Below are positions 11,343-19,511 of a stretch of DNA of 19,511 nucleotides, one piece after another. The stretch is from Chromera velia (taxonomy: Eukaryota; Sar; Chromeraceae): NCBI GenBank assembly GCA_018398765.1, contig JAHBMJ010000330.1:30001-49511 (forward strand), in the 5' to 3' direction. The notes under the pieces were generated by a model. It did no database searches. It was not told where the DNA came from and worked only from the letters and a program-made list of their open reading frames with translations. Within the stretch, counting starts at the first letter, position 1, and each line of letters opens with the position of its first letter. Position numbers and translations under genes: made by a program.

Positions 11343-14300
11343 CACACGCACACACACGCACGCACACACACACACGCACACACACACACACACGCACACA
11401 CACGCACTCCCCACGTACGCATGCGGTCAGCTCACAGCAGCAGAGAAAAGAAGCATTCTGAAAGTCATGCAACGTGCGGATCGACGTGCCTTGGAGTCCT
11501 GGAAAGGGACGTACGACTTCCCAGAGTTCAGAGCGGAGATGCATTTCTTCAGAGCGAGGAGACCCAGGTTGATGTGCACGGCCTCGCGCATGCGGCGACC
11601 GAGAACGAACCCTCGGGCCCCAGCGTCAACGCCGTGTGTCACTCTGGATTTTTTGACCTGACAGAACAGATGCACAGTTGAACTCAGAATAACAAAATGT
11701 GCCCTGACAAATGAGGTGGTACCACTCTGGTCAACCTGAAAGAAACAAAACAGTTACTGACGTAACAAAAGAGCACCTCACCAGCGAAGTAAAAGCAGGT
11801 TGACGCACGCCTAAGCAGAAATCATTAGATAGTGCACCGGGCAGGCTGTGAGGCAAGGGAAGCGAGAAACATCGTCCCGCAGGTTGAGAACCCAAAACCA
11901 AATACAGAAAGAAAGAACACCCAGCTGTCTACCTCCCAACGTTGCGGTACCCCACCTGTTCACTTCCCCCCAGATCCACCAGGAAGAGTTGAGATCTCAC
12001 AGTGATCATCTCGTCACTAGCAGCACTCTCTTCACTCTCAGTCGTCTCCTTCTTTTGCGAATCCCCCCTTTCTCTCTCGACTCCCCCAAGTTCGCTTTTC
12101 AGCTTTCTCTTCATCTTTAGGGACAGAATGAACAGAGCGTGCGCACGGCTGCTTCTGTCGTTCATCGCAGTTGCGGCAAATCTGCAAGCGGGAGGGACAA
12201 CAGGATCATCCATCAAGGAAGGAAAAAAAGAACGGAAGACGGACCAACTTTCGAAGACCGAAATTTGAAGTCACGTCGAGAATGAAAGAAAGTAAACCAG
12301 ATGTGCTTGATGAGTGACTCTATTTTTCTTGCTTTCAAACACGAATAGCCACAGGTTGACTGGAACACCAAACACACAAACCAGAAAGAAAGACCAGAAA
12401 TCACCGACGGCCCACGCAGAATGCAATACTTCACAGCGCCGCACAGTGAGTGCCTGCATACCCACCGACCGCCCGGCGTACCGTTTCTGCCGCTCCCCGG
12501 TCTCCAGTGCCGCAGCGATGTCCTCCAGAGACGACACGTCCAGTTGCGCCTCCCCCTCCATGACCCACCTCTGGGCACTCACCTGGGAACAATTACAATC
12601 AATCAATGCAGCATTGATGCAGGGAACGGTGAAGCGGCTGACAACCCGTTTTCTTCCTTGCACCACCCACTCTCTTCTCTAAAAGCGTCAAACATCATGA
12701 AGACATGCGCAAAAAAGTTCAACGCAACCACCCACCCCCCNNNAAAAAAAAAAAACTCCACCACTCCTTCCACACACCCACTCAGCCGTTCCCACACCCG
12801 CGCCCCATGATCAATCCAAGCCGCAACGTCACCTCATACACTACGACGTACGACACTTCAATGCATGCACCTACTCAACGGGCAAAAAAGAAAATCTTAA
12901 AAGAGGACTCAAGACACACCCGAATAGACCCACCGAATTCTGTCCCACCACTGCTCCCCCTCTGAGCAGGTCTGTCACCTCATCTCCGTACACTTCGACG
13001 TATGAAGCGCTCAACCCGCACTCGATCCCCCTCCTCCGCCTATCCTCGACAGCCCTCAAAATGTCCAAACAGGCCCGAGGAACGACGCCAACCTGCAGGC
13101 TTCCCCTTCCTCCCATGCACGTCTGCCCAAGGTCCGGCCCTGGGGGTCCGAACATCGTGTGACTCTTCCCGCTGCCCGTCTGACCGTACACGATCACGCA
13201 TCTGCTCGGGCATTCACTCACACAAGCGATCAAGAATCCAACAACAGACAGCGTGAGGGAAGGAGATGATGAGAAGTTACAAAAAAAAAATAAAGGTCGG
13301 TGAGTCAAATCCAATCAAGAACAAGAGCCCCCCAACAAGTTTTCATTCAACAAAAAGGAATGAAGACACACACAGTATCTGAATACTCCGACTGGTCCCC
13401 CCCCTGTAGGCACATCCCCATGCACCCCCTGCCCATGCCCACCCGTTGAATCCGTTGAGGAAGTCCGACACCACTCCCCTGGCAGCAGCGTGGTACGAGG
13501 ACGGCTGGGTGCTCCTCTGGGGGAGGACATGGTCGAAGCAGAACGTTCTGCAAACAAGAATTCAGACCGCATCGACATCGTTCATTCGCGTGCTGTCTGC
13601 GTGTGTATGTAAGAGGCAGAGAGAGGGACGGGCTGGGGTGTGGATGGGTGAGGGGGGAGAGAGTAAGTGCGTTTGTGCGCTAGCTTCTCTGTGATTTCGT
13701 GTCTTTTGTGCGATCATTTCCTATGCAGTAGCCTGGTTGAACCTTCGACAACGATGCAGCGAGAGAAGCCCTAGATTGCTTTTGAGGCAATCACCCAAGT
13801 CCAAAAAGACACCCCACTGTCAAGCTCACCGCATGCCGATGCTTTTTGCCACCATAACAACGCGACCCATGCCCGGGTCTACGGCGTGGATGTGCGCACT
13901 CAGCTGGTTCCGATTCAAACCCCCCTGCCCATTCTGCTTCTCCTGATCTCTATCTTTGTCTCTCTCTTTCTCGGCATTGCCGTCCACTGTTTCGTTCTCT
14001 GTTTCCGTTGAGGAGCCCCCGACTGTGCTCGCATCGCTGCTTATGATGGCAGCTCGGTTTTTTGTTTGTCTCGCAGGACCTCTCTCCTTCTTCCACGAAT
14101 TGTCAAACCAACCGCCCTCTCTGTGGAGCTGTTTGAGGGCCTCCTGCGTCGTCGTCCTGTCTCGTCTCCGTATCAGATGAATTCTCTGGTGGAGAGGCAA
14201 CATGAATCTTCGACCGTCCGCCTCCTCGTCCTCGTCAGTCCTCCCCCTGTCCGGACGGAACCTCACCACCACACCCACAGGCTGCCTCTCCTCCTGACTG

Positions 14301-15227
14301 CCTGAGGCCCTCATCCCATTTCCCGTCTCTCTCTGTCCGTCCCTGTCTTTTTTTTGGAAGAGGCCCCTCTGGGTCCAAAGCTTTTCGAAAAGAGAACCCC
14401 AACTGAATCCGGGGGGGGGGCGCTCTGGCACAAAGAGGAAAGCCTCCGCCTCCAGGCGCCTGCAGTTGAGGAAAAAGGCATTTCTCATATTGAAAACGGA
14501 CGTACAGGCAAACGAAGTGCCGGAGAGTCTCAGTAGAGCAGCTGGTGCACTGTGACAACAAAAAGAAGGGCCTCTCTGTGTTCGTCTGCACGAATTTGAA
14601 AGAGGAGCACGTCCCGAAAATTGAAATTCGGTATATTGCGATCTTGCTAGTCTCACTAAATAACCATGAACACAACTATACCTGCAAAGGAATTCCTCAA
14701 AGAAGGGCCCCGAGAAGAATTTCGCGAACTCCTTCGACAGAAGACGCGCAGACGAGACCCGGCCCTCCCAGGGGAGAAACTTCAGGAGCTCATAGTGCCA
14801 CTCTTCCGGCACCACGACTGCGCGCAGCGGAGAAACAGCACACACAAGAGAGATAGGTAAGAAAGAAGGATGAATGTCCACTGCACGGTTCCCTGTCATG
14901 ATATTTTCTGTTCGCATTGTAGCCCTTGATAGAGGGAGCGGGAGAGGCGGGGAGAACGGATGTGATCGAGAGCGAGAACGAGGGAAGGTGGGGAAGGAGA
15001 AGGGCAAACGCGCAGCGGTCGGCGGGGCTGATCAATGACAAGACAGCGAGGACAAGAGCGGGAGGAAGGAATTGAAGGCCAAGAGTGAATCTTCTTCAAC
15101 GAAATGAGAGAGAACGGAGAGAGCAAAGCAACAGCTCGATCACCTCACCGTCTCCATTTTTGTCATGGCCCTTTGAGGAAGGCGACGTTGAAGATGAAGA
15201 AGCGGAGCCGGAAATTGATGCACCCAT
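9625..15227 (-). CDS. Kinesin motor protein with N-terminal F-box-like segment
   Basis: Exons in order of translation are 15227-15149, 14817-14682, 14549-13830, 13547-13443, 13201-12934, 12582-12482, 12181-11956, 11657-11490, 10854-10708, 10385-10258 and 9958-9625. They total 2412 nt or 803 residues, and all phases agree. Residues 28-75 resemble an F-box ([14 protein letters not shown]). The motor runs from VGVVVRFRP (163-171) to LRFAERC. It has the P-loop GQTGSGKS at 353-360, switch I NDRSSRAH at 477-484 and switch II DLGGSE at 539-544, then [15 protein letters not shown] and VPFQDSK. A predicted coiled coil ([17 protein letters not shown]) follows the motor. Kinesins hydrolyse ATP to move on microtubules. 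F-box segments usually dock to SCF ubiquitin ligases, so a link between the two is inference. The donor ending the tenth exon (10258 or 10252) is uncertain. An in-frame upstream ATG at 15416 would add 63 residues. Confidence 0.9.
11159..11406. repeat. CA/TG microsatellite with internal duplications
   Basis: About 250 bp of CA repeats are interrupted by CG, ATATT and TA variants. It lies inside the 635-bp kinesin intron, where the transcript would carry UG repeats. A motif of about 43 bp that starts at 11201 recurs at 11331, and the AATATTA interruption is doubled 16 bp apart, which points to local duplication. Long reading frames across it are artefacts of the repeat. Confidence 0.95.
11488..11489 (-). 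other. Predicted GC splice donor in kinesin gene
   Basis: The exon ending VPFQDSK must join [11 protein letters not shown] to rebuild the conserved kinesin DSKLT-LL-LGG stretch. Both sides are in phase 0, and the only fitting donor is AAG/GCACGT. The nearest GT, two bases on, would shift the frame. The intron (10855-11489, 635 bp) ends in TTTGCAG. Confidence 0.7.
12741..12743. other. Three undetermined bases (assembly gap)
   Basis: Three N's sit between a C run and an A run inside kinesin intron 12583-12933. They do not touch an exon, so they do not affect the protein model. The true gap size may differ from three. Confidence 0.95.
14650..14817 (-). other. F-box-like segment ahead of the kinesin motor
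   Basis: The second exon and the start of the third encode [18 protein letters not shown], then [16 protein letters not shown] and FFEEFLC. The order Pro-Glu, hydrophobic helix, Leu-Pro, then LLSK-F followed by an aromatic helix is the F-box pattern (LPxE, hydrophobic positions, L-xxxSKxF). The degree of match is moderate, and no substrate-binding repeats accompany it. If real, it would bind a Skp1-type adaptor. The coordinates include part of the intron that begins at 14681. Confidence 0.55.
15210..15227 (-). other. Possible N-myristoylation signal at kinesin start
   Basis: The first residues are MGASISGS. Gly at position 2 and Ser at position 6 fit the N-myristoyltransferase consensus. The choice of this ATG is supported by the in-phase donor GACG/GTGAGG at 15148 and by the Ser-rich linker before the F-box. 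The in-frame ATG at 15416 is an alternative that would abolish the signal. Confidence 0.4.
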
Positions 15228-15990
15228 TATCCAGGCTTTGAAGTCGCGTGAAGAAAACTCTTCCCGTGTGGGATGACACTCACAAAGAGGAGGACGCAGG
15301 AATGGGACGGGTTCTTGTTTTCTCGTTCGTGGGACGAGATCGTTTTTGCTGCCGCAAAGCTTGCACTGATTATGAATAGTCGTCAGCAATGTCAAGCTGT
15401 CGGATTTCTTCGGCAAATCTGGCTGACTAAGGTCGGGATTGTGAGGCCAAGTTTGTTGTCTTCTTTCCGGCCGTACGTTGGCTCAATCCTTCCAGACCAT
15501 TCCAGACCTGGCAGACATTGGCAGACCATCTGTTGGATTTCGGTGCTCCATAGCACACCGCGAGTTGTAAGCGCCGCCGCGCGTTGCAACGTGTTGCAAA
15601 GTGGCGCAGTGCGCGCGCGATGTGCAGTATAAAACCATGACAACATGCATGTTGCATTAATTGTGTTGCTTGGAATCACATTCACATGCATGCAAACGAT
15701 CTTCATATATATGTGCATGCATAAAATTATAATCAATTAATTACATTGATAAAAAAGTCTCTTATTAATATAATTCTAAGGGCCACTATACTGTTCACTG
15801 AAGCTCTACCCATCAACAGCACAGAGGAGCGCCCCGTCCAATCCGACGCAAAACATCGGAACATTGCCCAATCAGCAGAGAGAGCGTACATTTCCTTCAC
15901 TTTGAAATTGACTGCTATTGACATCAGACGACGGGCGTCACCAATACTCCTTGGCTTCTTCACAAGCAGACTAAGGCAGAAGACCCGACA
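15228..15990. promoter_or_regulatory. Divergent spacer, probable bidirectional promoter region
   Basis: The start codons of the kinesin gene (minus) and the small secreted-protein gene (plus) face away from each other across 763 bp. The spacer holds a CpG-rich patch (about 15555-15622) with the perfect palindrome CGTTGCAACG at 15582-15591 and a second GTTGCAA 10 bp on. It also has an inverted pair GTGCT/AGCAC at 15543-15556, a TATAAAA at 15628-15634, and an AT-rich stretch (about 15640-15780) rich in GCATGC. No convincing coding sequence is seen, although part may be 5' UTR of either gene. Confidence 0.5.
15628..15634 (+). promoter_or_regulatory. TATA-like element
   Basis: TATAAAA follows a CpG-rich patch, 357 bp before the start codon of the secreted-protein gene. 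That distance would need a long 5' UTR or a 5' UTR intron. It could be chance. Confidence 0.25.
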
Positions 15991-16374
15991 ATGCGCGTCC
16001 TTCTTGCTTTCCTGTGCATTGCTGCTGCCTCCATTACGAGTGCGGACAAGATCTGCGCATACGACCAAGCCGACTGTGCAGGAACCGAGTCATGTGAGAC
16101 CCTTCCCTCGTGCTCTTCCGTTGGTGCTACTGACTCCAACAAATATTCCACAAAATATGAGCTGGACGGCGACGATCTGAAGATCTGCTTCCACTCTGGG
16201 ACGCTCACGTGCGATGCGTCTGACCAGGTGTGCCTCACGACAACGGTCTCAAAGGACAAGTGTGTGACTGGCAGCGACGGCGATAGCTCCTACAAAGTCA
16301 CGAGCAACGCCTACGGGATGGCCGCATCCCTGACCCTTCTGCTTGCTGTCTTTGGCCTTCACCTCTCTCGCTAG
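15991..16374 (+). CDS. Small cysteine-rich secreted protein, probable GPI anchor
   Basis: A single exon encodes 127 residues. Residues 1-18 form a signal peptide (MRVLLAFLCIAAASITSA). The mature part has eight cysteines, in the contexts KIC, DC, SC, SC, KIC, TC, VC and KC, an even number that suggests four disulfides. It is acidic and has no long repeat. The last 20 or so residues are a short polar spacer followed by a hydrophobic run (MAASLTLLLAVFGLHL) and SR, the usual shape of a GPI-attachment signal. The likely location is the cell surface. The family is not recognised. The ATG is the first in the frame and gives a clean signal peptide. The gene stands divergent to the kinesin gene. Confidence 0.7.
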   Translation: MRVLLAFLCIAAASITSADKICAYDQADCAGTESCETLPSCSSVGATDSNKYSTKYELDGDDLKICFHSGTLTCDASDQVCLTTTVSKDKCVTGSDGDSSYKVTSNAYGMAASLTLLLAVFGLHLSR

Positions 16375-17483
16375 GTCCTGAACAGAAGAAATGCTTTGTT
16401 GGTTGATGTCTCTAGTTGATGTCTACGTTCTCGAAGATGCAGAGGCGGTCGGTGGAAGAAGGAACAAAGAGTCAACGTACTTATTCATATCTTAGGGACG
16501 GGAGCCCGCGAAAAGAACCGAAAGAACCACAATTAATGCGAAAGTGAGGTGAAGGGTGGAGAGAGAAAGGAGGAAGATAACTGTCTGTCAGGTTCCAAAG
16601 AGAACCTGCATAGTTGCGCTCTTGTATCCTTCGGAGCCGGAGATAGGTGCATGTTGGAGAAGAGAGTTCTATCCAGTGTCAAAGTGCACCCCCACGCATA
16701 CCTTTTCTTAGTCAGACGCCTCCTGAAGCTCACCAGAGCGGAAGGTTTGAATCATTTGGCAGGAATAGCAACGGACCCCCTAGATTTGCCATGGGCCTGT
16801 CAGTGAAATGACAGTGAAATCTTTCGATTTAAAATTGAAGCCTCGGATTGATACTAGACTGTGCATTGTCCGAAAAGTACTAGAAAAAGATAGAAAGAGT
16901 ATTGTTTCACGTTAATTAGACGAGCGTAAAACTGCCAGCTTGCACACGTATTTTTTGAAACTATCTTAAAAACTAAACGTTGTCCAAAAACTATAATTAT
17001 ATCAAAAGCTAGATTATTTAAATTAAAAGTATTAAAGCTATAGTTTCAAATGTGTAGAGCTATATAGGTATGGAAAGTAAGCAAACTAAGTCTATACATT
17101 CTCAAACAGAGTTGTTAACATATAAAGTGGAATTAATCAAACGAAACGCTGTTATAGAAATCATTTTAAAAGTAATGTAGGATGCTTAAATTGCATGTAT
17201 GGAAAGCGACTTGCTTAATTAAAGTTACTTTCGGGGGGAGAAAAGTTGCGAGGGGCTACGACTCCCAAGCCTACGAGGGGCATCTAATGAAGTTTAGAGA
17301 GAGAGAAACACTGTCCACGTGTTCATGATGCTGTGGAAGGTCGATAGACCATGATAGACGGTGGCTGGCATCAGAGGAGGAGGGGCCCGGCGGAAGGGGT
17401 TGATCTGGTTGTTGGAGACGGCTGTTGCTAGGGAAGGTCTGGTCTCCAGTTTTTTGCGGAAGGAGGCAGCGGATCAGTCTGAT

Positions 17484-17501
17484 TAATTCTCAGGAGAATT
17501 A
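17484..17501. repeat. Perfect 8-bp inverted repeat, 2-nt loop
   Basis: TAATTCTC and GAGAATTA flank AG. It could be a small hairpin or a dimeric binding site in the spacer. No function is evident. Confidence 0.6.
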
Positions 17502-17608
17502 TTAATTAAGCAGCAAAGGGTCTTTGATATCTCACCTAGCTTTGCAGGCCCGTGCGGAAGTCCGCTCCGGGACGCCCCTCGAAAAGCAGTCGAAGACGTC
17601 TGGAAGTC

Positions 17609-17660
17609 GTCAGAGCTGAGCTATCAGAGCTGAGCTGTCAGAGCTGAGCTGTCAGAGCTC
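17609..17660. repeat. 14-bp tandem repeat, about 3.7 copies
   Basis: Units GTCAGAGCTGAGCT start at 17609, 17623 (first base A), 17637 and 17651 (partial, ends GAGCTC). Each unit contains the hexamer pair GAGCTGAGCT. It lies about 300 bp beyond the stop of the minus-strand membrane-protein gene. Confidence 0.95.
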
Positions 17661-17961
17661 ACCCCTCCACGTGGAAGAAAATCAGAGGTGTAAAATAGAG
17701 GGTGGCCAGCAGCCACAAAAAGAGAAACAATTGGGGAAAAAGAGAGAGCCAAGTACTTTTCACAGAGACGGAGCCAGAAAGGGGAAAATAAAAATCGCTT
17801 CTCACTTTTTCGGCCTTCCGAATTTTCGGCTCTTTGGCTCTCTCCGTGGAAGATTCTCCAAAAACCCAAGACGGCGAGTCTGACACCGAACGCTAGATGC
17901 CTCGTACAGGCCGACGGCGAAGGTGCATCATGACGATTGATGATGAGCAGAGCTAGCTAGA

Positions 17962-19382
17962 TCAAACGACTTCTGAGTCTCCCCATGCCTCCCTAGATCG
18001 GGGTCTGTCTGCGTCGCTACCGGGATGGGGCTCTTCTTCGTCTCCGGCCTTGTCTTCTTCTGTTTTTTCGTGTTCTTCTTTCTCTCCGTCGCCTTGGATT
18101 GCGACTTCTTCTTCCTTCTTCTCTTCGACGTCCCTTTCCCCTGCTTCTCTCTTCTCTTTTACCTCTTCTTCCACTGCGACTCCTTCAGAAGGGGCGGGTT
18201 GTAATGGATGCAGAGAACTGAGTTCCTTCTCCCTTTCTTTCTCTTCTCGGTGTAAGCTTTGCGATTTTGAATGCGATACCAGATTAGGATCTTCAAAGTA
18301 TTCTTTTTTCTTCAAGGAATCTTTCTTGAAGAGGGGCGAGCTGGACTTCTGTCTTTCAGATTCGGGGAAAACTCCCGTCTCCAGGTCCCTGACCTTGCTC
18401 TGCTCTGTCTCCTCTCTGATCTGCCTCTGCACCTTTTCTACCCTGTTCGTGCTGGAACTCATCACAATCAGAAGAACTCCTTGTGCAGCTACCAAGATCA
18501 CGCCTGCCAGCATCATGACAAGGGCTGCTTCCGCTCCACGGTCGAGGTCTTCAGCCAGCGCGGCCGTGTCCGAAACGTCAAACTGGAAGGCAGAACCGAT
18601 GGAGGCGTTCACGAGGGCATCGTTCAGTTGACCCATCAGGTCTGTACCCAACTCGCAGAAGACTGCGAGGAGGGTAGACCCAGTGAAGAAAATGGTTGCG
18701 AAGATGATAAAGAGAATGTGAGCTAGGAGAAAGATGTAAACGACCTGCATCAGCTCATGAACACGAATGCAGAGGGGGGAAAAACACACGAATGACAGTG
18801 TACATGTCGAAGAACAAAAAGAAAATCAAATGAATCCCTCCGACTTCTATTTTCTATTCTGCGACTGTGAACTGCACAGATAAAAGAGAACAAAAACGAT
18901 ACTTCAAACAAAAACGATACCTGCACTCAGCATGGAAAGACGCTAAGAGCATCTTAACGAGCCTTCAAGTTGAAGCGCACAGGCGAGGAAACAAGACAGA
19001 CAAAGAAGCCGTTTGCTCTCCATTTTACTGCCTCATGAAAAACCGAGGGAGGGAATCAATCTGAGAAACGATGGCACCCTGAAATGGCCTCTGTGATTTC
19101 CGTTGTCGTCCCTGTCTTTTACCTATGTCGTCCTTCTATCTATCTTCGTCGCGGTCTGCCTGCCTGTCTGATTGTAAGGCAAAACACGCAATCTCCCTGG
19201 CCGGCCGGCTGGCTGACCCCCAGGAGAATTCTCTGTCCCCAGAGGCCGCAGACGAATTTGGGGAAGTAGAAATCTTCCTTCGGGCTCTTGGACCTGAACG
19301 TTTGCTGTGCGATCACGCCGGTTGAGAACTGACAGGCGAAGATGACTAGAATGGTGACGCACCAATCGACATTCACAATGAA
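17962..19382 (-). CDS. Multi-pass membrane protein with charged C-terminal tail, 5' partial
   Basis: Exons 19382-19218 and 18744-17962 join in phase 0 through a GT-AG intron, giving 315 visible residues and a stop. The first exon encodes a hydrophobic segment (WCVTILVIFACQFSTGVIA). The second begins with another (YIFLLAHILFIIFATIFF). After a loop of about 60 residues (ELGTDLMGQLNDALV and onward) comes a third (ALVMMLAGVILVAAQGVLLI). The last 160 or so residues are hydrophilic, with many K/E runs and several Ser clusters, and are probably cytosolic. More exons lie beyond the right edge, so a four-helix tetraspan layout is possible but unproven. The family is not recognised. The acceptor at 19383-19384 follows a long TG repeat on the transcribed strand. 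Confidence 0.75.
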
Positions 19383-19391
19383 CTGCATGTA

Positions 19392-19510
<119 letters not shown>

Positions 19511-19511
19511 G

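Larger units (their letters stand above)
10708..14292 (-). other. Kinesin motor domain, enlarged by insertions
   Basis: The catalytic core spans seven exons from VGVVVRFRP to the end of helix 6 ([12 protein letters not shown]). It covers about 485 residues, against the usual 330-350. The extra length is mainly a charged, low-complexity stretch of about 100 residues between the first strand and RTFCFDHV (codons about 172-311). A smaller acidic insert lies between switch I and switch II ([15 protein letters not shown] and onward). The nucleotide-binding residues of the P-loop are intact. Switch II has Gly where most family members have Ala (DLAGSE), and switch I ends RAH rather than RSH. I cannot assign the kinesin subfamily. 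Confidence 0.85.
16375..17961. other. Convergent intergenic spacer with AT-rich core
   Basis: This lies between the stop codons of the small secreted-protein gene and the minus-strand membrane-protein gene. No convincing coding sequence is present. A frame at 16549-16806 has no recognisable features. The block at about 16810-17225 is strongly A/T-rich and resembles in composition the island at 8045-8760. It is followed by more GC-rich sequence with a short palindrome (17484-17501) and a 14-bp tandem repeat (17609-17660). Confidence 0.65.

Noticed and set aside
11121-11661. Long open frames on both strands across the CA repeat (His-Thr and Cys-Val runs)
   Set aside because: A pure dinucleotide repeat is open in several frames. 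The tract lies inside a kinesin intron with conserved exons on both sides.
15273-15632. A 119-codon plus-strand frame in the divergent spacer
   Set aside because: No ATG at its start, no recognisable domain or signal, and it spans the CpG-rich promoter-like patch.
16549-16806. An 85-codon plus-strand frame after the secreted-protein gene
   Set aside because: Short, with no signal peptide, domain or splice support. It is compatible with chance.

Overview
The window is nuclear DNA from a eukaryote with intron-rich, GC-balanced genes. Introns are about 130-635 bp, begin mostly GTGAGT, GTGGGT or GTGCGT, and end in CAG or TAG. Introns and spacers are full of microsatellites (CT, TG/CA, GTGA, CTGA). 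The gene content is a huge ankyrin-membrane protein, a motor with an F-box-like head, and proteins with K/E-rich tails. Together these suggest a free-living alveolate of the chromerid type, such as Chromera or Vitrella, but no marker gene fixes the taxon. That placement is inference.

Layout. (1) 122-7769, plus strand: the last eight visible exons of a long ankyrin-repeat protein that ends in a multi-pass membrane domain. The 5' end lies outside the window. All seven internal splice junctions keep phase. (2) 7770-9624: a 3'-to-3' spacer with a strongly AT-rich core. (3) 9625-15227, minus strand: an 11-exon kinesin gene of about 803 codons. An F-box-like segment precedes the motor, and the reading starts with a possible N-myristoylation signal. 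One intron appears to use a GC donor, and one short intron is stop-free and a multiple of three. (4) 15228-15990: a divergent spacer, probably a shared promoter region. (5) 15991-16374, plus strand: a single-exon small cysteine-rich secreted protein, probably GPI-anchored. (6) 16375-17961: a second 3'-to-3' spacer, again with an AT-rich core and a 14-bp tandem repeat. (7) 17962-19382, minus strand: the last two visible exons of a multi-pass membrane protein with a long charged tail. Its 5' part is off the right edge, behind a long CA/TG microsatellite.

The four genes have no evident common pathway and look like an ordinary gene neighbourhood. The unusual items are the two domain architectures: ankyrin repeats joined to an XK-like membrane domain with an EDAPQL motif, and an F-box-like head joined to a kinesin motor. 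The gene models rest on translated similarity that I recognise plus splice-phase bookkeeping. No database search or transcript was available.
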